Assembly (NCBI GenBank): GCA_012845835.1
Contig: JABAKD010000023.1
Location: 10,519,840-10,583,839 of the forward strand
DNA length: 64,000 nt
Direction of reading: 5' to 3'
DNA from: Undaria pinnatifida
Taxonomy: Eukaryota > Sar > Phaeophyceae > Laminariales > Alariaceae
The translations under genes and the position numbers were made by a program. Shown piece by piece: positions 45,817 to 57,253 of the stretch. Below the pieces are notes generated by a model. It worked only from the letters and a program-made list of their open reading frames with translations, was not told where the DNA came from and did not search any database. How positions within the stretch are numbered: the stretch's first letter is position 1; every line of letters begins with the position of its first letter.

Positions 45817-47167
45817 ATTCCGGTTTCATCGTCGCATTGGCGAATTTACCATGTTGAAGTATCGAGGAAAATTCTCAGCTTGCCACCCCACGCTACTTTG
45901 AGGGGCATGGGTGAGTAGGGCAAAGCTTGGATTATACCTTGTGCTTCGGTTAGCGCTCAGAGCGAGACTTTTCCGTCGTTCTGTCTTGATCGATTGTTCA
46001 GTCTGGGTGCTCATTCAAGTTTTTGTTCGGGTCGCGTTGAGTTCATTAAACGTCTCAGTGATGCACACGTATGATTGCCATCAAACCAACTGCGTGGGAT
46101 TACTGTGATGACTTTATACCTTGCGGTAATTGCTTTTGAGTAGCAAACTGTTTGGGTTGCTACTAAAAAGCAGGGTGGGCCAATGTGGTAATAAGTCCTA
46201 AGTCAATTGATAATTTGATAAAGAAAGTCAAAAACTCATAACGTAAGTTGATAATTCAGGTTCGGAATAGATCCAAGGAAGGTTAAGACACCTACATTCG
46301 AGTACCTGGCGTTGGAGTTGACCTTCGCTCGTAGTTGTGGGTTGATCTTGGAGTAGGATATGGATCCATCTGGGTAGCTGGGATAATCACGGGTTTTTGG
46401 TAGGTGGAAAGGTCGTCGTTGGGTACTGCGTGGATTCCAGGAAGAAGTTGAGAAGGATATGAAAGTCGTGGTACAGAACTGATTGCCAACAAGTAGTTGT
46501 AATGTCGGTAAGTTTTGAGAGCAGATTTCCCGGGGTTTGTCGTGGTTGCCCTTTCATGTCAGAAGCTCGCTGGGTGTCGCTTGGAGCCGTCTCGAGTCGA
46601 TGCACGATATGGCAAGCCACCGGGGTCGGGTGAGACTGATGTAAGCGAGTATCAGGCGAAAGCAGTCAGTACGTGACGGATTGGTAGGCGGACAAAAGCA
46701 GTGAAGAAGGATAAATGATGCTCAATTACACACGATCCATCAATCATATTTCTTGATCAGTTCTCGAAGCCAGAACAAGCATTTATTTCGTCAGATGGAA
46801 GAACCTACAGATATTGTATGGAATGAGTTTGGACAGCTAGCGAGCATACAGCAGTCTCGCGAGTGATATTCACCAGACCGCGTGAGCCGAGTCCAGTTCT
46901 TATTACAAATGTTTGGAAATTTGCGGTGGCATACTCTCGAGCGTTAGATTCTTTGCTGTACGTTTTTACTAGATCGTTTGGTTTCTTGCTCGGCATTTTT
47001 ATTGCTTTTGTTTCTGCTCGTTTTGCCAGCTGGAAATTCAATTTTTTAGTGTGGGTTCACCTAAAACGTGACACAACTTACCGACGATATGCAACAACTT
47101 CGTGACACAAGTTACCGACGGCAAGACGTTTCGTGACAAAATAACTCCCAAATCATGATACTTTCAC

Positions 47168-48095
47168 GTAACAGAATTTCGAGACAAAACGAAGCAGGTA
47201 GAGCCGTCTCTGAGGACTTTGGCCCTGGCTTTAGCACGGCCGCTGACACTCCAGCCAGCCTCTGCTGTAGGCATGAACGAATGCAGTTGATTCGCAGAGA
47301 ACTATCCCGCTGTGCTCGCTTCTATGTGGCCATCGTCCACGCCATTTCATGTCACCTCCCTTCTGTTTTGAGCTCGTCGTCGTACGGTTGAGGTACGAGG
47401 AAACCCGTACGTACTCGGTGAGAACAGCAGTATGTACGACGAGCATGAACGCCATTTGACGACATTGGCAAGCACAAAACAGCAGGTGTAGCAGCAGTAG
47501 CCGAAGGGCGAAACGTCTAGCACATAATGCAGCAACTAGTAGCAACCAGAACTACAGCAGATAGCTCAAAGTGCAGTGCGAGTGCCGTTGGCAAGTTTAG
47601 TCGTACACGCATCACTCTGTCCCATATATATAACAGAATCTCGAGACAAAACGAAGCAGGTAGAGCCGTCTCTTCGGACTTTGGCCCTGGCTTTAGCACG
47701 GCCGCTGGCACTCCAGCCAGCCTCTGCTGTTGGCATGAACGAGTGCGGTTGATTCGCAGCGAACTATCCCGCTGTGCTCGCTCTTATGGGTCCATTGTCC
47801 ATGCCATTTCATGTCAACACCTCCCTTCTGTTTTGAGCTCGTCGTCGTACGGTTGAGGTACGAGGAAACCCGCACGTACTCGGTGAGAACAGCAGTATGT
47901 AAGACGAGCATGAACGCCAACTGACGACATTGGCAAACACACAACAGCAGGTGTAGCAGCAGTAGCCAAAGGGCGAAACGTCTAGCACATACTGCAGCAA
48001 CACATAGCAACCAGAACTACAGCAGATAGCTCAAAGTGCAGTGCGAGTGCTGTTCGTTGGCAAGTTTAGTCGTACACGCATCACTCTCAAGAGCC
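47168..48095. repeat. Two-copy tandem repeat, about 463 bp
   Basis: The block from ACAGAATTTCGAGACAAAAC to GTCGTACACGCATCACTC occurs twice, at about 47168-47630 and 47632-48095, with few differences. The minus frames starting MLLVAALCARRFALRLLLL and MLCVAAVCARRFALWLLLL are parallel in the two copies. They are not known proteins. Confidence 0.75.
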
Positions 48096-48328
48096 CACAA
48101 GAGTCAGGGCAGGGGCCCCCAACACAGAGACACGTGACAACCACGGCCAGCTGTCGATCGCGTAATTGGCCGGTAGTCCGTGCTTCGGTGGGTGTATCGA
48201 AAGTCGTTCGTAGTACTACTGCTGTAGACCGTCGAAAGACCACGTGACATGTGACATCCCGTTCTGGTGGCAGCCTCGCCAGCAGACCCCTCAAAATATA
48301 TTTTTGTTTTCTTTTTCTTGGCCCCATA

Positions 48329-51300
48329 TGTTGGTAAATCGGTAGCTTCTGGGGAAAAGGTATTGTATTATTGAGACTTCCGTCTGGAGAGACATGCTGG
48401 AAAGTGGAGTGGGTCATGTGGGCCAACTCTCCACAGCCCAGTAACAACCGCTCGTAGTCGAATACCTAAACCTCCTCGCATAGTTCCTACTCGTACATAC
48501 CCGTGGGACTACTCGTGGATTATACCACGAGACGATCCCTGTGACTTCCCTCCGTGACACAACGTATGTAACTGTAACTTATTTCTAGGCTGTTCGTTGA
48601 GACAAGCTACATCGTGTTAGCAACACTACAGGAATGTTCCTACTCGTCAATGTGTCCAATGAACACGAAGGGGGCGAGCATGGTAGGCGCGTTGCTCCGA
48701 TCTCCCAACGTCTTCTCGGTGGAATGCACACTCGGAATACCAGGTCACACGCCGACACTACAACAACCAAATAATCCGCACGATCCTATTGGCCAAGTGT
48801 CTGACGTACTCCAACGTACTACATACCAACATACCGACAGAGACACCTTCGTCCGTTGTGTTAACCCGACACACTACAAAGAGTATTCTCGGAACATCCT
48901 GCTCAACAACAATGAGTGACAGCAGTTCTCATATTCAAACTGTCCAATCAGATTCTCCTATCACAGCAGCCGATACACTGCCGCTACCACGAACACCCTC
49001 CCTAGGGGCTGTTGTATCAACCAGACCAAGTACTTATCAAGAAAAACAAAATCAAAAACAATTCAGACTTCTACTTTCTAGAGCCCAGCGCAAAGTCATT
49101 TCTGCGAGCGCAATAGCACCTGAGCTGACCTAAAGGACCTCTATCTTACGAGGCTTCACACGGGATCTCAGAAACAGGAGCACTCCGTTCACGAACAGAG
49201 AGTCTCCTTCATACCATCCACCATCGCAAGGTACTCTGCCTCAGAAGTCGACTGCGAAACGCATTTCTACGTCCTAGAAATCCCAATAAAAAAAACAAAT
49301 ATCTCAGCTACAAAAACAACAATCGATCCTGAAACTGATCTACGGTCAGTAGCCTATTCTCGCAACGTCGGTACCTACGAACTACAAACAATACCAGCGT
49401 ACCTGCTATGTCTACCAAACTGTCTAATCAAAATGTGTCAACCGAACAAACTTTAAAACAAAATTAAATGCGCCATTTCCAGACGATTATGCAGGATCTT
49501 CCGGGTTGCTTTGTAGTGGCTCTTCGTTGGCTCGTTGGGTGCCTGCCACAGTTCGCACAGCGTTCAAGGTATCAGATCTCGTCTCGCTGGCGATCCATGC
49601 TGGCTCCACACCACCTCTCGGCCACCACCTCTTCGAACGGCACATTTTCTGCCTCGCCATCCTCCAACAAGGACCTGTATCGCTGGCAAGGGAAGGAGGG
49701 ATAGGGCTGATGCAACAAACAATTAACGTCTCGAGAAAAACTCCTCACGTAGTATCTCGCCCGAGAAATCTCAATCGGGCCAGCCCCGCGGTCACCTCAA
49801 TCATTCGCAACCAATAAAGAACTTGACCTCACCCAAATTCTTCGTAGAAACAGATTCGTCTGCTGCTGCTGCCATAAACACTTCAGCCAGACTAATCGTT
49901 CCTGCATACAGAATGTCATCCCCATGAATCACATCCATCCCCACTACCGTCTCCCTTCACGAAACGCAGGACACAGGGGTCAGAAATACACTGCTCGAAA
50001 CACCAGTCTAGATGCTTGCCTTCGTCCGTACAAACTCTTGTGTTCAAACGAACAACTTTTCCTGACACCAAACCACAGCCATGAGGCAACTCCATAAACA
50101 CTTCGAGATCCAATTCCGATCGAGCAAATGCTTGCTCAATCCGAGTGAAATAATTCCAAATTGTACTTGCTCGCCAACGCCACTACCAATCTATGAGATA
50201 CAGCATTTGCGGTAGGCAAGAAAGTCTCAAGACAGTCCACACCGTACTTCCGCTTGTAGTTTTTCACTACAAGCCTAGCCTTGGCTTTCACTATCTTTCC
50301 ATTTCGTCTGCTTCCCATTCGAAAACCCTTTCAGCATCAATCACATTACAGCCTATCGGGACTTTTACTGCCAACGTGAACGTTCTCGCTCTCATCAAGC
50401 CTTCAACCTCTGCAGACCTGGCTCCTTCCCAAATCTTGGCATACAACGCTGGGCTACATGATAGCTACCAGGATCTGACCCAACATCTTGAACCAGTACC
50501 TATGGCAATTCCATTTCTACCTACTGCTACAAGGGCATACACTATGTCTTATGCGAACATGGCTCCAAAATTGAATACGAGTGCAGGCGCGATCTACTCC
50601 TTGACTGCACAGGTTTCGCACGCGAGTTCTATCATCTCACACTTCACCATTCTCGCGAGTAACAGTACTGCAGTCAGCAAGCTCAGCGACAAACCGCGGA
50701 ATACGATCGGCAAAAGGGGGCGCCTCTGCCTCCATCTGTCTTCCCGACTCAATCAACTCGTCACCATTATGCCCTCCCGGCCCAATCGACTCTACCTCAT
50801 CATTCCCTCCCGGATCCCTCGTCTCTACCACCTCCTCCTCTATCTTTTGACCTCCCTACTCCTGCCCATCAGTCTCAGGCGCTGCAGAAGACACACAAAA
50901 GGGGGCGACTCAATCAGAGAAAATATTCACGGGCGGAAGCGATTCACAACGGAAGATGGAACACAAGAGGAATGACCTACTACACTGCCCGCATCAACCT
51001 AGACAACATCATTAACTCCCGCACCAGAAAGTACGACAGCACGTTTCAAACGTTTGTGGGCAACTGCTCTTCCAACAGGCGACCATACCTCGTTTTCTAC
51101 ATCGTCGCTACTATCCGTCACTATCCTCCCTTCCCTCCTCTGCGACCCTATCGGCAGACAAGATTGCAGTGGAGGGAGCTGTGACGGCAACACCTCCCAT
51201 GGCAACAGCAGTTTGGACGGTCGCTGTCACCTGCAGGGCGTTGACTTCAAAAACAAAACGGATACGGTCCGTCAGGACGAGGTTCTCCATACCACATTTC

Positions 51301-54037
51301 ATACGGTGATTTAGTCTCAGGGTTAGCGGAGCACGCAGTGTGATTCATGGCTTCGCAAGCCCAGTGCATTGCCTCAGCCCAGAGTATATCAGTCTTATGT
51401 AATCGCACATATTCAAAAAGAACTTTAGCCTGGGTACGAGCCGCCACCGCGGCCTCCTATATCAATCCCAACGCACGCTATGCAACACCACTATATTGCG
51501 GACTATAAGCCAGTGTGAACTCTTGTTAGATCAAAAGCTCGTGGCACACAGATGCAAATCCCTTCCGAAAAACTTCCCTCCATCGTCAAATCTAACAATC
51601 TCAACCTATGACGGGACACCATCAGCACGCACACTGCAAGAAAACTCCGAACAGCACTCCCTGCGTCTGATTTATTTTTCAAGAAATACATCCATGCGTG
51701 CCTTGTGAAATCATTCTCCACAAACATGGGGTAGCGCTGTACCCCCTACGGACACAATGTCCTTCCTCCATCCCAGGTCAACAAAAACAAATCTCTCTGC
51801 CCAACTTTTATCTTATCAGTCTACGTTTAGCATCAAGCGAATGAGCATAAATGTTGTTAACTCGTTCACATCCATCGTGGTTTTCTGCTTGCAGTATTAA
51901 ATCAGTCAACACCGAACAAATAGAGTCTTCTCCTAGACGATACGCGTTCAGCATGCCATGAACGTTTGGAAATATCACTTTGTCCTTCAAACGCAGTCAT
52001 CACCACATCAGGACCATCAACACACATTCCATGACCTGGCACACATCTAAATCGGAGATGATTGTTGTATCCTAAGTTGAGGGAATACAACACTTTCTTT
52101 CACTCTACTACGGATTATTCGTTGTCAGCAGTCACAAACACCAACAACACGAATACCAACTTCAGGTTGCAGCGAAAATGCTACCACACCATTCATGCTA
52201 CTAGTCGCACAGGATGGCACCTAAAAATGATACCATGCATGTTCGACTATTAGAGTTGTTCAAACTGGTTTGAGAGAAAAACCCTACACTCTCTGCTGAT
52301 GCACCTTACCCACACTCGGTCATTTCTCTTACCAGGGGGTCAGTTGGAAAACAATGTCAGTCATCGGAATATCAGCCTCAGAAACAAGCGTCTCATACAG
52401 ATTTTGTGTCGGGCACTCATCAGAAAATTCAAATTCTGTCACCACAAGGGATACGATACTTCAGTGCCGTACAGTACCGTTGAATTCAGGAGCTTTGGGA
52501 ACTTTGGAAAGGACCCCCACCCAACCTCTCGCCGAATTATATATGTCAGCCCCACGAATCCATGTATTTCCACTGGCGACGTTTTCCCACCTCCTACTAC
52601 TCAACTGAGAAGAGGTGTGAGGAACTGAGGACTGGCTATCTAAAGCTCTACCTACAGTCCCGTGGACCGAATCAAAGTTTACTGCAGTAACAACGAACGA
52701 TCAGCATACAATGCTACACGGGGTTCAAGCCTAAGTTTACAAGACTACTACTCCCAACCATCGTGCTGGACACGCCAAGGCCTTGGGCATCGCCGCCCGT
52801 TCCTCCGACGGCCCTGCCGGCGGCACCCGATTGGTGCGCGCCAGCCTGTGGTCCCGCGTCTCTAAGTGCAACGCTCCGAACCTGCGAGGAACAATCCTCA
52901 TAAAATACACAGGGGTTCAAGTCTGGGTCTACAACACCCCACTCCAAACCCTCATGCCGGACACGCCAAAGCCTTGGGCATCGCCGCCCGTTCTTCCAAC
53001 GGTCCTGCTGGTGGCACCCGAGTGGTACACATCAGCCCCTGGTGCAACACCTACATACACAACCAGGGGACTCCATTCCTTTCTCTCCTTCTTCTTTTGT
53101 GTCTCAACAACAACCAACGCGAACAAACCCTGTTGGTGTGAAACTTGGGGTGAGCAATATAGATACTGCGTCTCTAGGGAACTCATGAAACACATTCTCT
53201 CACTAACAACCTGCAGTTCACCCTGATGGTGGGCCGGAGGGGTCGCGTTATCCCCGTCAGCCATGACGAAGAGAGGTCGGGTGATCAAGCCGCCTCCGGC
53301 ATGCATCCGACAGCCCGTCGACACAGTCCAGGGGGACGAAACAGCAGTCGACTGATGACACGCTTAAGCGTGTTGGTAAATCGGTAGCTTCTGGGGAAAA
53401 GGTATTATATTATTGAGACTTCCGTCTGGAGAGACATGCTGGAAAGTGGAGTGGGTCATGTGGGCCTACTCTCCCCAGCCCAGTAACAACCGCTCGTAGT
53501 CGAATATCTAAACCTCCTCGCATAGTGCCTTCTCGTACATACCCGTGGGACCACTCGTGGGTGATACCACGAGACGATCCCTGTAACTTCCCTCCGTGAC
53601 ACAACGTATGTAACTGTAACTTATTTCTAGGCTGTTCGTTGAGACAAGTTATATCGTGTTAGCAACACTACAGGAATGTTCCTACTCGTCAATGTGTCCA
53701 ATGAACACGAAGGAGGCGAGCATGGTAGGCGCGTTGCTCCGATCTCCCAACGTCTTCTCGGTGGAATGCACACTCGGAATACCAGGTCACACGCCGACAC
53801 TACAACAACCAAACAATCCGCACGATCCTATTGGCCAAGTGTCTGACGTACTCCAACGTACTACATACCAACATACCGACAGAGACACCTTCGTCCGTTG
53901 TATTAACCCGACACACTACAAAGAGTATTCTCGGAACATCCTGCTCAACAACAATGAGTGACAGCAGTTCTCATATTCAAACTGTCCAATCAGATTCTCC
54001 TATCACAGCAGCCGATACGCTGCCGCTACCACGAACA
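48329..54037 (-). mobile_element. Ty1/Copia retrotransposon fossil
   Basis: Two 667 bp LTRs (48329-48995 and 53371-54037) share TGTT/AACA ends and are almost identical by eye. A near-perfect 5 bp target duplication (CCATA/CCATG) flanks it. Read on the minus strand the Copia order is visible: pre-integrase and integrase (about 51990-51250), RT (about 50320-49900, KARLVV and ETFLP motifs) and RNase H (about 49330-49150, STSEAEYLAM). A G-rich polypurine tract lies next to the 48995 LTR edge. A ~195 bp segment in the 5' part (about 52721-53040) is duplicated. It is broken at several places, yet its LTRs indicate a recent insertion. Confidence 0.85.
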
Positions 54038-54548
54038 CCATGCACCCATTTCCTTCCCTTTCGCTTCTTTGTTTATTGTTTCTTTTTTCCAATTGACTTG
54101 GGTCTGTTGTGCGTATGCGTAGTGATAGATACTACGTGTGATATATACGTGGTAATCTTTCTTGGGTGGCAAGCGGTATAGTCGGTTTTCCCAGGCGCGA
54201 GTAATGAGACGTATGCACCGGTATGGACCTGGCACATCGTATACTGACTCCCGATCTCACTTTTTTATGTTTCTGGTGGAGGCATGAATTGCGTCAGCTG
54301 TGATTTATGCGTGTACCACCTTGGGTTGTTTGTGTTTTTCCCTAGGGTATTCCTCTGCTCCAGAGTGACTGGAACCAGTCCTGTGACCACGGACTGGATT
54401 GTGCAAGTTAATGTGAGAACAACAACAACTGAAATATTGCCTGTTTCTTGACCTTTCAGCTGCTTTCTGCAAATTTGGTTTTTCTGCCAACACGATTTTG
54501 AACCCTATGCAAAGATCCTGCTTTGTTTTAATCAATTGTCAGCCAGCC
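54038..54548. other. No gene; repeat fragment with CAA tail
   Basis: About 54335-54430 (TTCCCTAGGG, CTCCAG, GTGACCACGGACT, then GTTAATGTGAGAACAACAAC) is similar to 26885-26960. The CAA-repeat ending is like a LINE or SINE tail. Confidence 0.45.
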
Positions 54549-54640
54549 GCCCCGGTGGTCTAGTGGTTTTACCCTCGAATACCTCCAACGTTTGGTTGTC
54601 CTTGAGTTCGACACCCACCACGATGAAATTTGACTTTATT
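54549..54640 (+). repeat. tRNA-derived SINE head
   Basis: GGTGGTCTAGTGG (A box) and GAGTTCGACACC (B box) are about 47 bp apart, as in tRNA-Glu or tRNA-Asp promoters. The intervening arms do not pair, so it is not a working tRNA. A-rich sequence follows. Confidence 0.55.
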
Positions 54641-55659
54641 TGCAAAAATGCAATCAAAAAAAGAGATCAACTGCTGAGAGCGCCTGCTAGGTACAATTCG
54701 ACGCGAGTCGACGAGGGAAGAAAATGCTCGATTCTCCTCGCGGTAAAAATGAAGGCACGTGCCGAATTGGGGAGGGAGGAGAAGGGCCCGCTATGTGACC
54801 CCGGATCTGAGTTACTACTGGGAGGGAGCGCGAGAATGGTGCGGGGATGATAAATGGGATGAAGAAGAAAAAATGTTGCAAAGAAAGCTATATTATTATT
54901 TCTACCAGTAAATAATATGTCAGTCTCTGGGAAATACGCACGGCACCATCAGCAGTCGTCATGGTAGAGAGACTCCGGATATTATGTATAGAGGGGACGC
55001 GTCCAACTTCAACAACGTGAAAGCACCCACGAAGCAAAGACAGCAGACACACATATCCCGCCTTCTCGAGAAAAAACAGAAAAGAAGCGCTACGCCAACC
55101 TCCCGTACGAGCAAAGCCACCCCCGCACCTATCTTAGACAACGCCGACGCAACGAGAGATCGCCCTCCTCTTCTTCGTTTTTCTCCTCGCCCGCAACCAC
55201 GCAGACCAATCAATGCGACAGCCTTCACGTAACAAACAAAGCAACCTTCTTCCAAAACCTCGCCGGCTGACATGTCCCCATGCCGACGTTTGATGCAAAC
55301 CGACTTTGCATCCTGTCGACTTCGAACCTCCATTGCCACGGGGACAGCAGTGCAGTCTCTACACTAATGCCAAGGCCTCTTTCGTTTCGCCTAGAGGCGA
55401 CGCAGGTTCTCAATAATACTATTTTCGGTATTTTTGTTTGATAGACGCCAACTTTCACTTGACGGCGCATTTAACATAGTGTGTTTCGCCTATCCTTGCC
55501 TTCTTTGTTGTATAATATTACGTTTTTTTTCTGTCAAATCATGACTTTCATAATCCCATGTTCGTATTGAACTCTTGGCATTAATTTAAAGTTCAATGCA
55601 TGACAAATCGGACAGCTACACCTTAAGTTGTCGAAGTGCTGCCCTGCCCTACCCGAAGC
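54641..55659. other. No supported gene
   Basis: Only unrelated short frames. The 126-codon minus frame at 54959-55339 has no domain and a mixed hydrophobic/Arg-rich composition. Confidence 0.4.
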
Positions 55660-55707
55660 ATGGGCGCCGGCGAATGCCGGCGCCCATGCGGAGCCCTTGT
55701 ACTTCGA
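55660..55707. repeat. GC-hairpin module at the end of the YR element
   Basis: GCATGGGCGCCGGC, loop GAAT, and its exact reverse complement form a 14 bp stem at about 55659-55690. GGAGCCCTTGTA follows and runs straight into the shortened A2 end of the YR element. Confidence 0.7.
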
Positions 55708-57253
55708 TAATATTCTGCTTTGCACTTTGCTTTCGAAGTTGTATTATATTAATGCGCAACCCCCCGCCCGGAGAGGGGGGTTGGAGATGGGAATACCCCG
55801 GGGCTGCCCCGCCGGCAACCCCACGCTAACATCCGTATACACGAGTCAACTCCCAACCCAACTGGCGACATCGAACTCTCGACCCCAGCCTCCAGCACAA
55901 ACTGGTAGTTGACCCGTATTACAAATGTAGTCCCACCCCCCCCGCCCCCCCCTACCCTCGAGTCGTAGAGTGCACACGGGATAACACACTTCTTTGTAAT
56001 TTCGCGTTTGCCTAACTAGTCAACGCCCATCAGCCCTCACGCTGCAACACCGCCGGTGTTGCACCCTCTGCCGACAAGTGCGTTGCGCCTCCAATCCTCA
56101 GGGAGTGCAAGGCGTACTCCTCCGCACGCACACCCGCCAACGCAACCACTTTCCGCAAAGCTACCGTCGCTTGATGTTATGTCCACATGGATCATCTGCC
56201 ATTTCGAACGCCACACGCAACCAAGGGGGCCGAAGAGGGAAGGAACAAGTAACAAGACATCAATTCGGTCATTAGATCGACTGCGCCGCCACCTTCCCCC
56301 ACGCGCATCGACGGACCCTTTCGCACATGCGTGACAACTGCCCCTTTCCGCAGTTGGTCACCCTTCGACACGCGAAACCGAACCTCAACATGATCCGCGG
56401 TTGACCACTGCGCAACAGTAAGCTGAATATTTCCGCGAAAGAAGGCAACATCAGCACGCCGCAAACAATAAGTCTCGTGAACTCGTAACCGGGTTTCCGC
56501 GAACATTTCGGACGCGCGAGTCAAGAGACAGAACGAAGCGCACAGGGCCGGCCACAAAACACGACCCCCGGCACGCCACGGGGGGATCAGCTTCTCGCGC
56601 GCGAGCAGCATATCCCACAGACAGCACGCATATTAACGAGGACGGAAGCGCGATCCCAACGTGAGATACTGTCCGCAGCAACGTTAAAAATACCACCTAC
56701 GTGTTTCGCGTCAAAGTGCCAACCAGAGGACAATTTGAGCACACCAAGGGGGCGCATCAACGCGCCCGATCTCGGCTCCTTCCCGCCTCGACAACGCCGC
56801 ACCCACTCTACGGCTGCTTCGTTGTCGCCACGCCACAACACGCAGTCCCCCAACGCGGCCGGGCGCTCGGCGCACGGAGATACGACGACCCACGGGGAGA
56901 CGACCATACCTAGCAGTTCGAGGACGTTAATCGATATATCGGTCTCGCCTGCAACTGACTTGTTCGACCCGAAAAATCGAGATCGTTCCCCGGCGTCAAT
57001 ATCGCATCTCCAGTACACCCCAGTTTCAAGGCGGAAACCCCCGACACCGGTTTTGGATGCATCCGAAAACGGAGTACGTTGGGAGGGGCGCTCAAGCAAA
57101 TGATACATCGGAGCCGACAAGGTTCCTCCGCGCGCGTCCGATCCCTGCTCAATAAACCACCGCCGAAACTCGAGGTTCCCTTCAAACTCGGGTCCCAAGA
57201 CGAGGCGCCGCCCGAGGTTAGCCGTACGAAAACCAAAATCAGATCCGGCAGAT

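Larger units (their letters stand above)
40505..46907 (+). mobile_element. LTR retrotransposon, coding capacity not recognisable
   Basis: LTRs of 724 bp begin TGTGGTAATAAG and end CTTATTACA. The 5' LTR (40505-41995) is split by a 760 bp insertion; the 3' LTR is 46184-46907. A 4 bp target duplication AATG flanks the element. A primer-site-like TGGCGTTGTCC starts at 41997 and a purine-rich tract precedes 46184. The 4.2 kb interior has no gag, protease, integrase or RT signature I can see, so it is either non-autonomous or badly decayed. Orientation rests on the primer-site and purine-tract positions. The LTRs differ at only a few sites, so the insertion is not ancient. Confidence 0.8.

Noticed and set aside
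50193-50975. 260-codon plus-strand frame
   Set aside because: It lies antisense to the Copia integrase-RT region on the minus strand, has low-complexity Ser/Thr/Leu composition and no domain.
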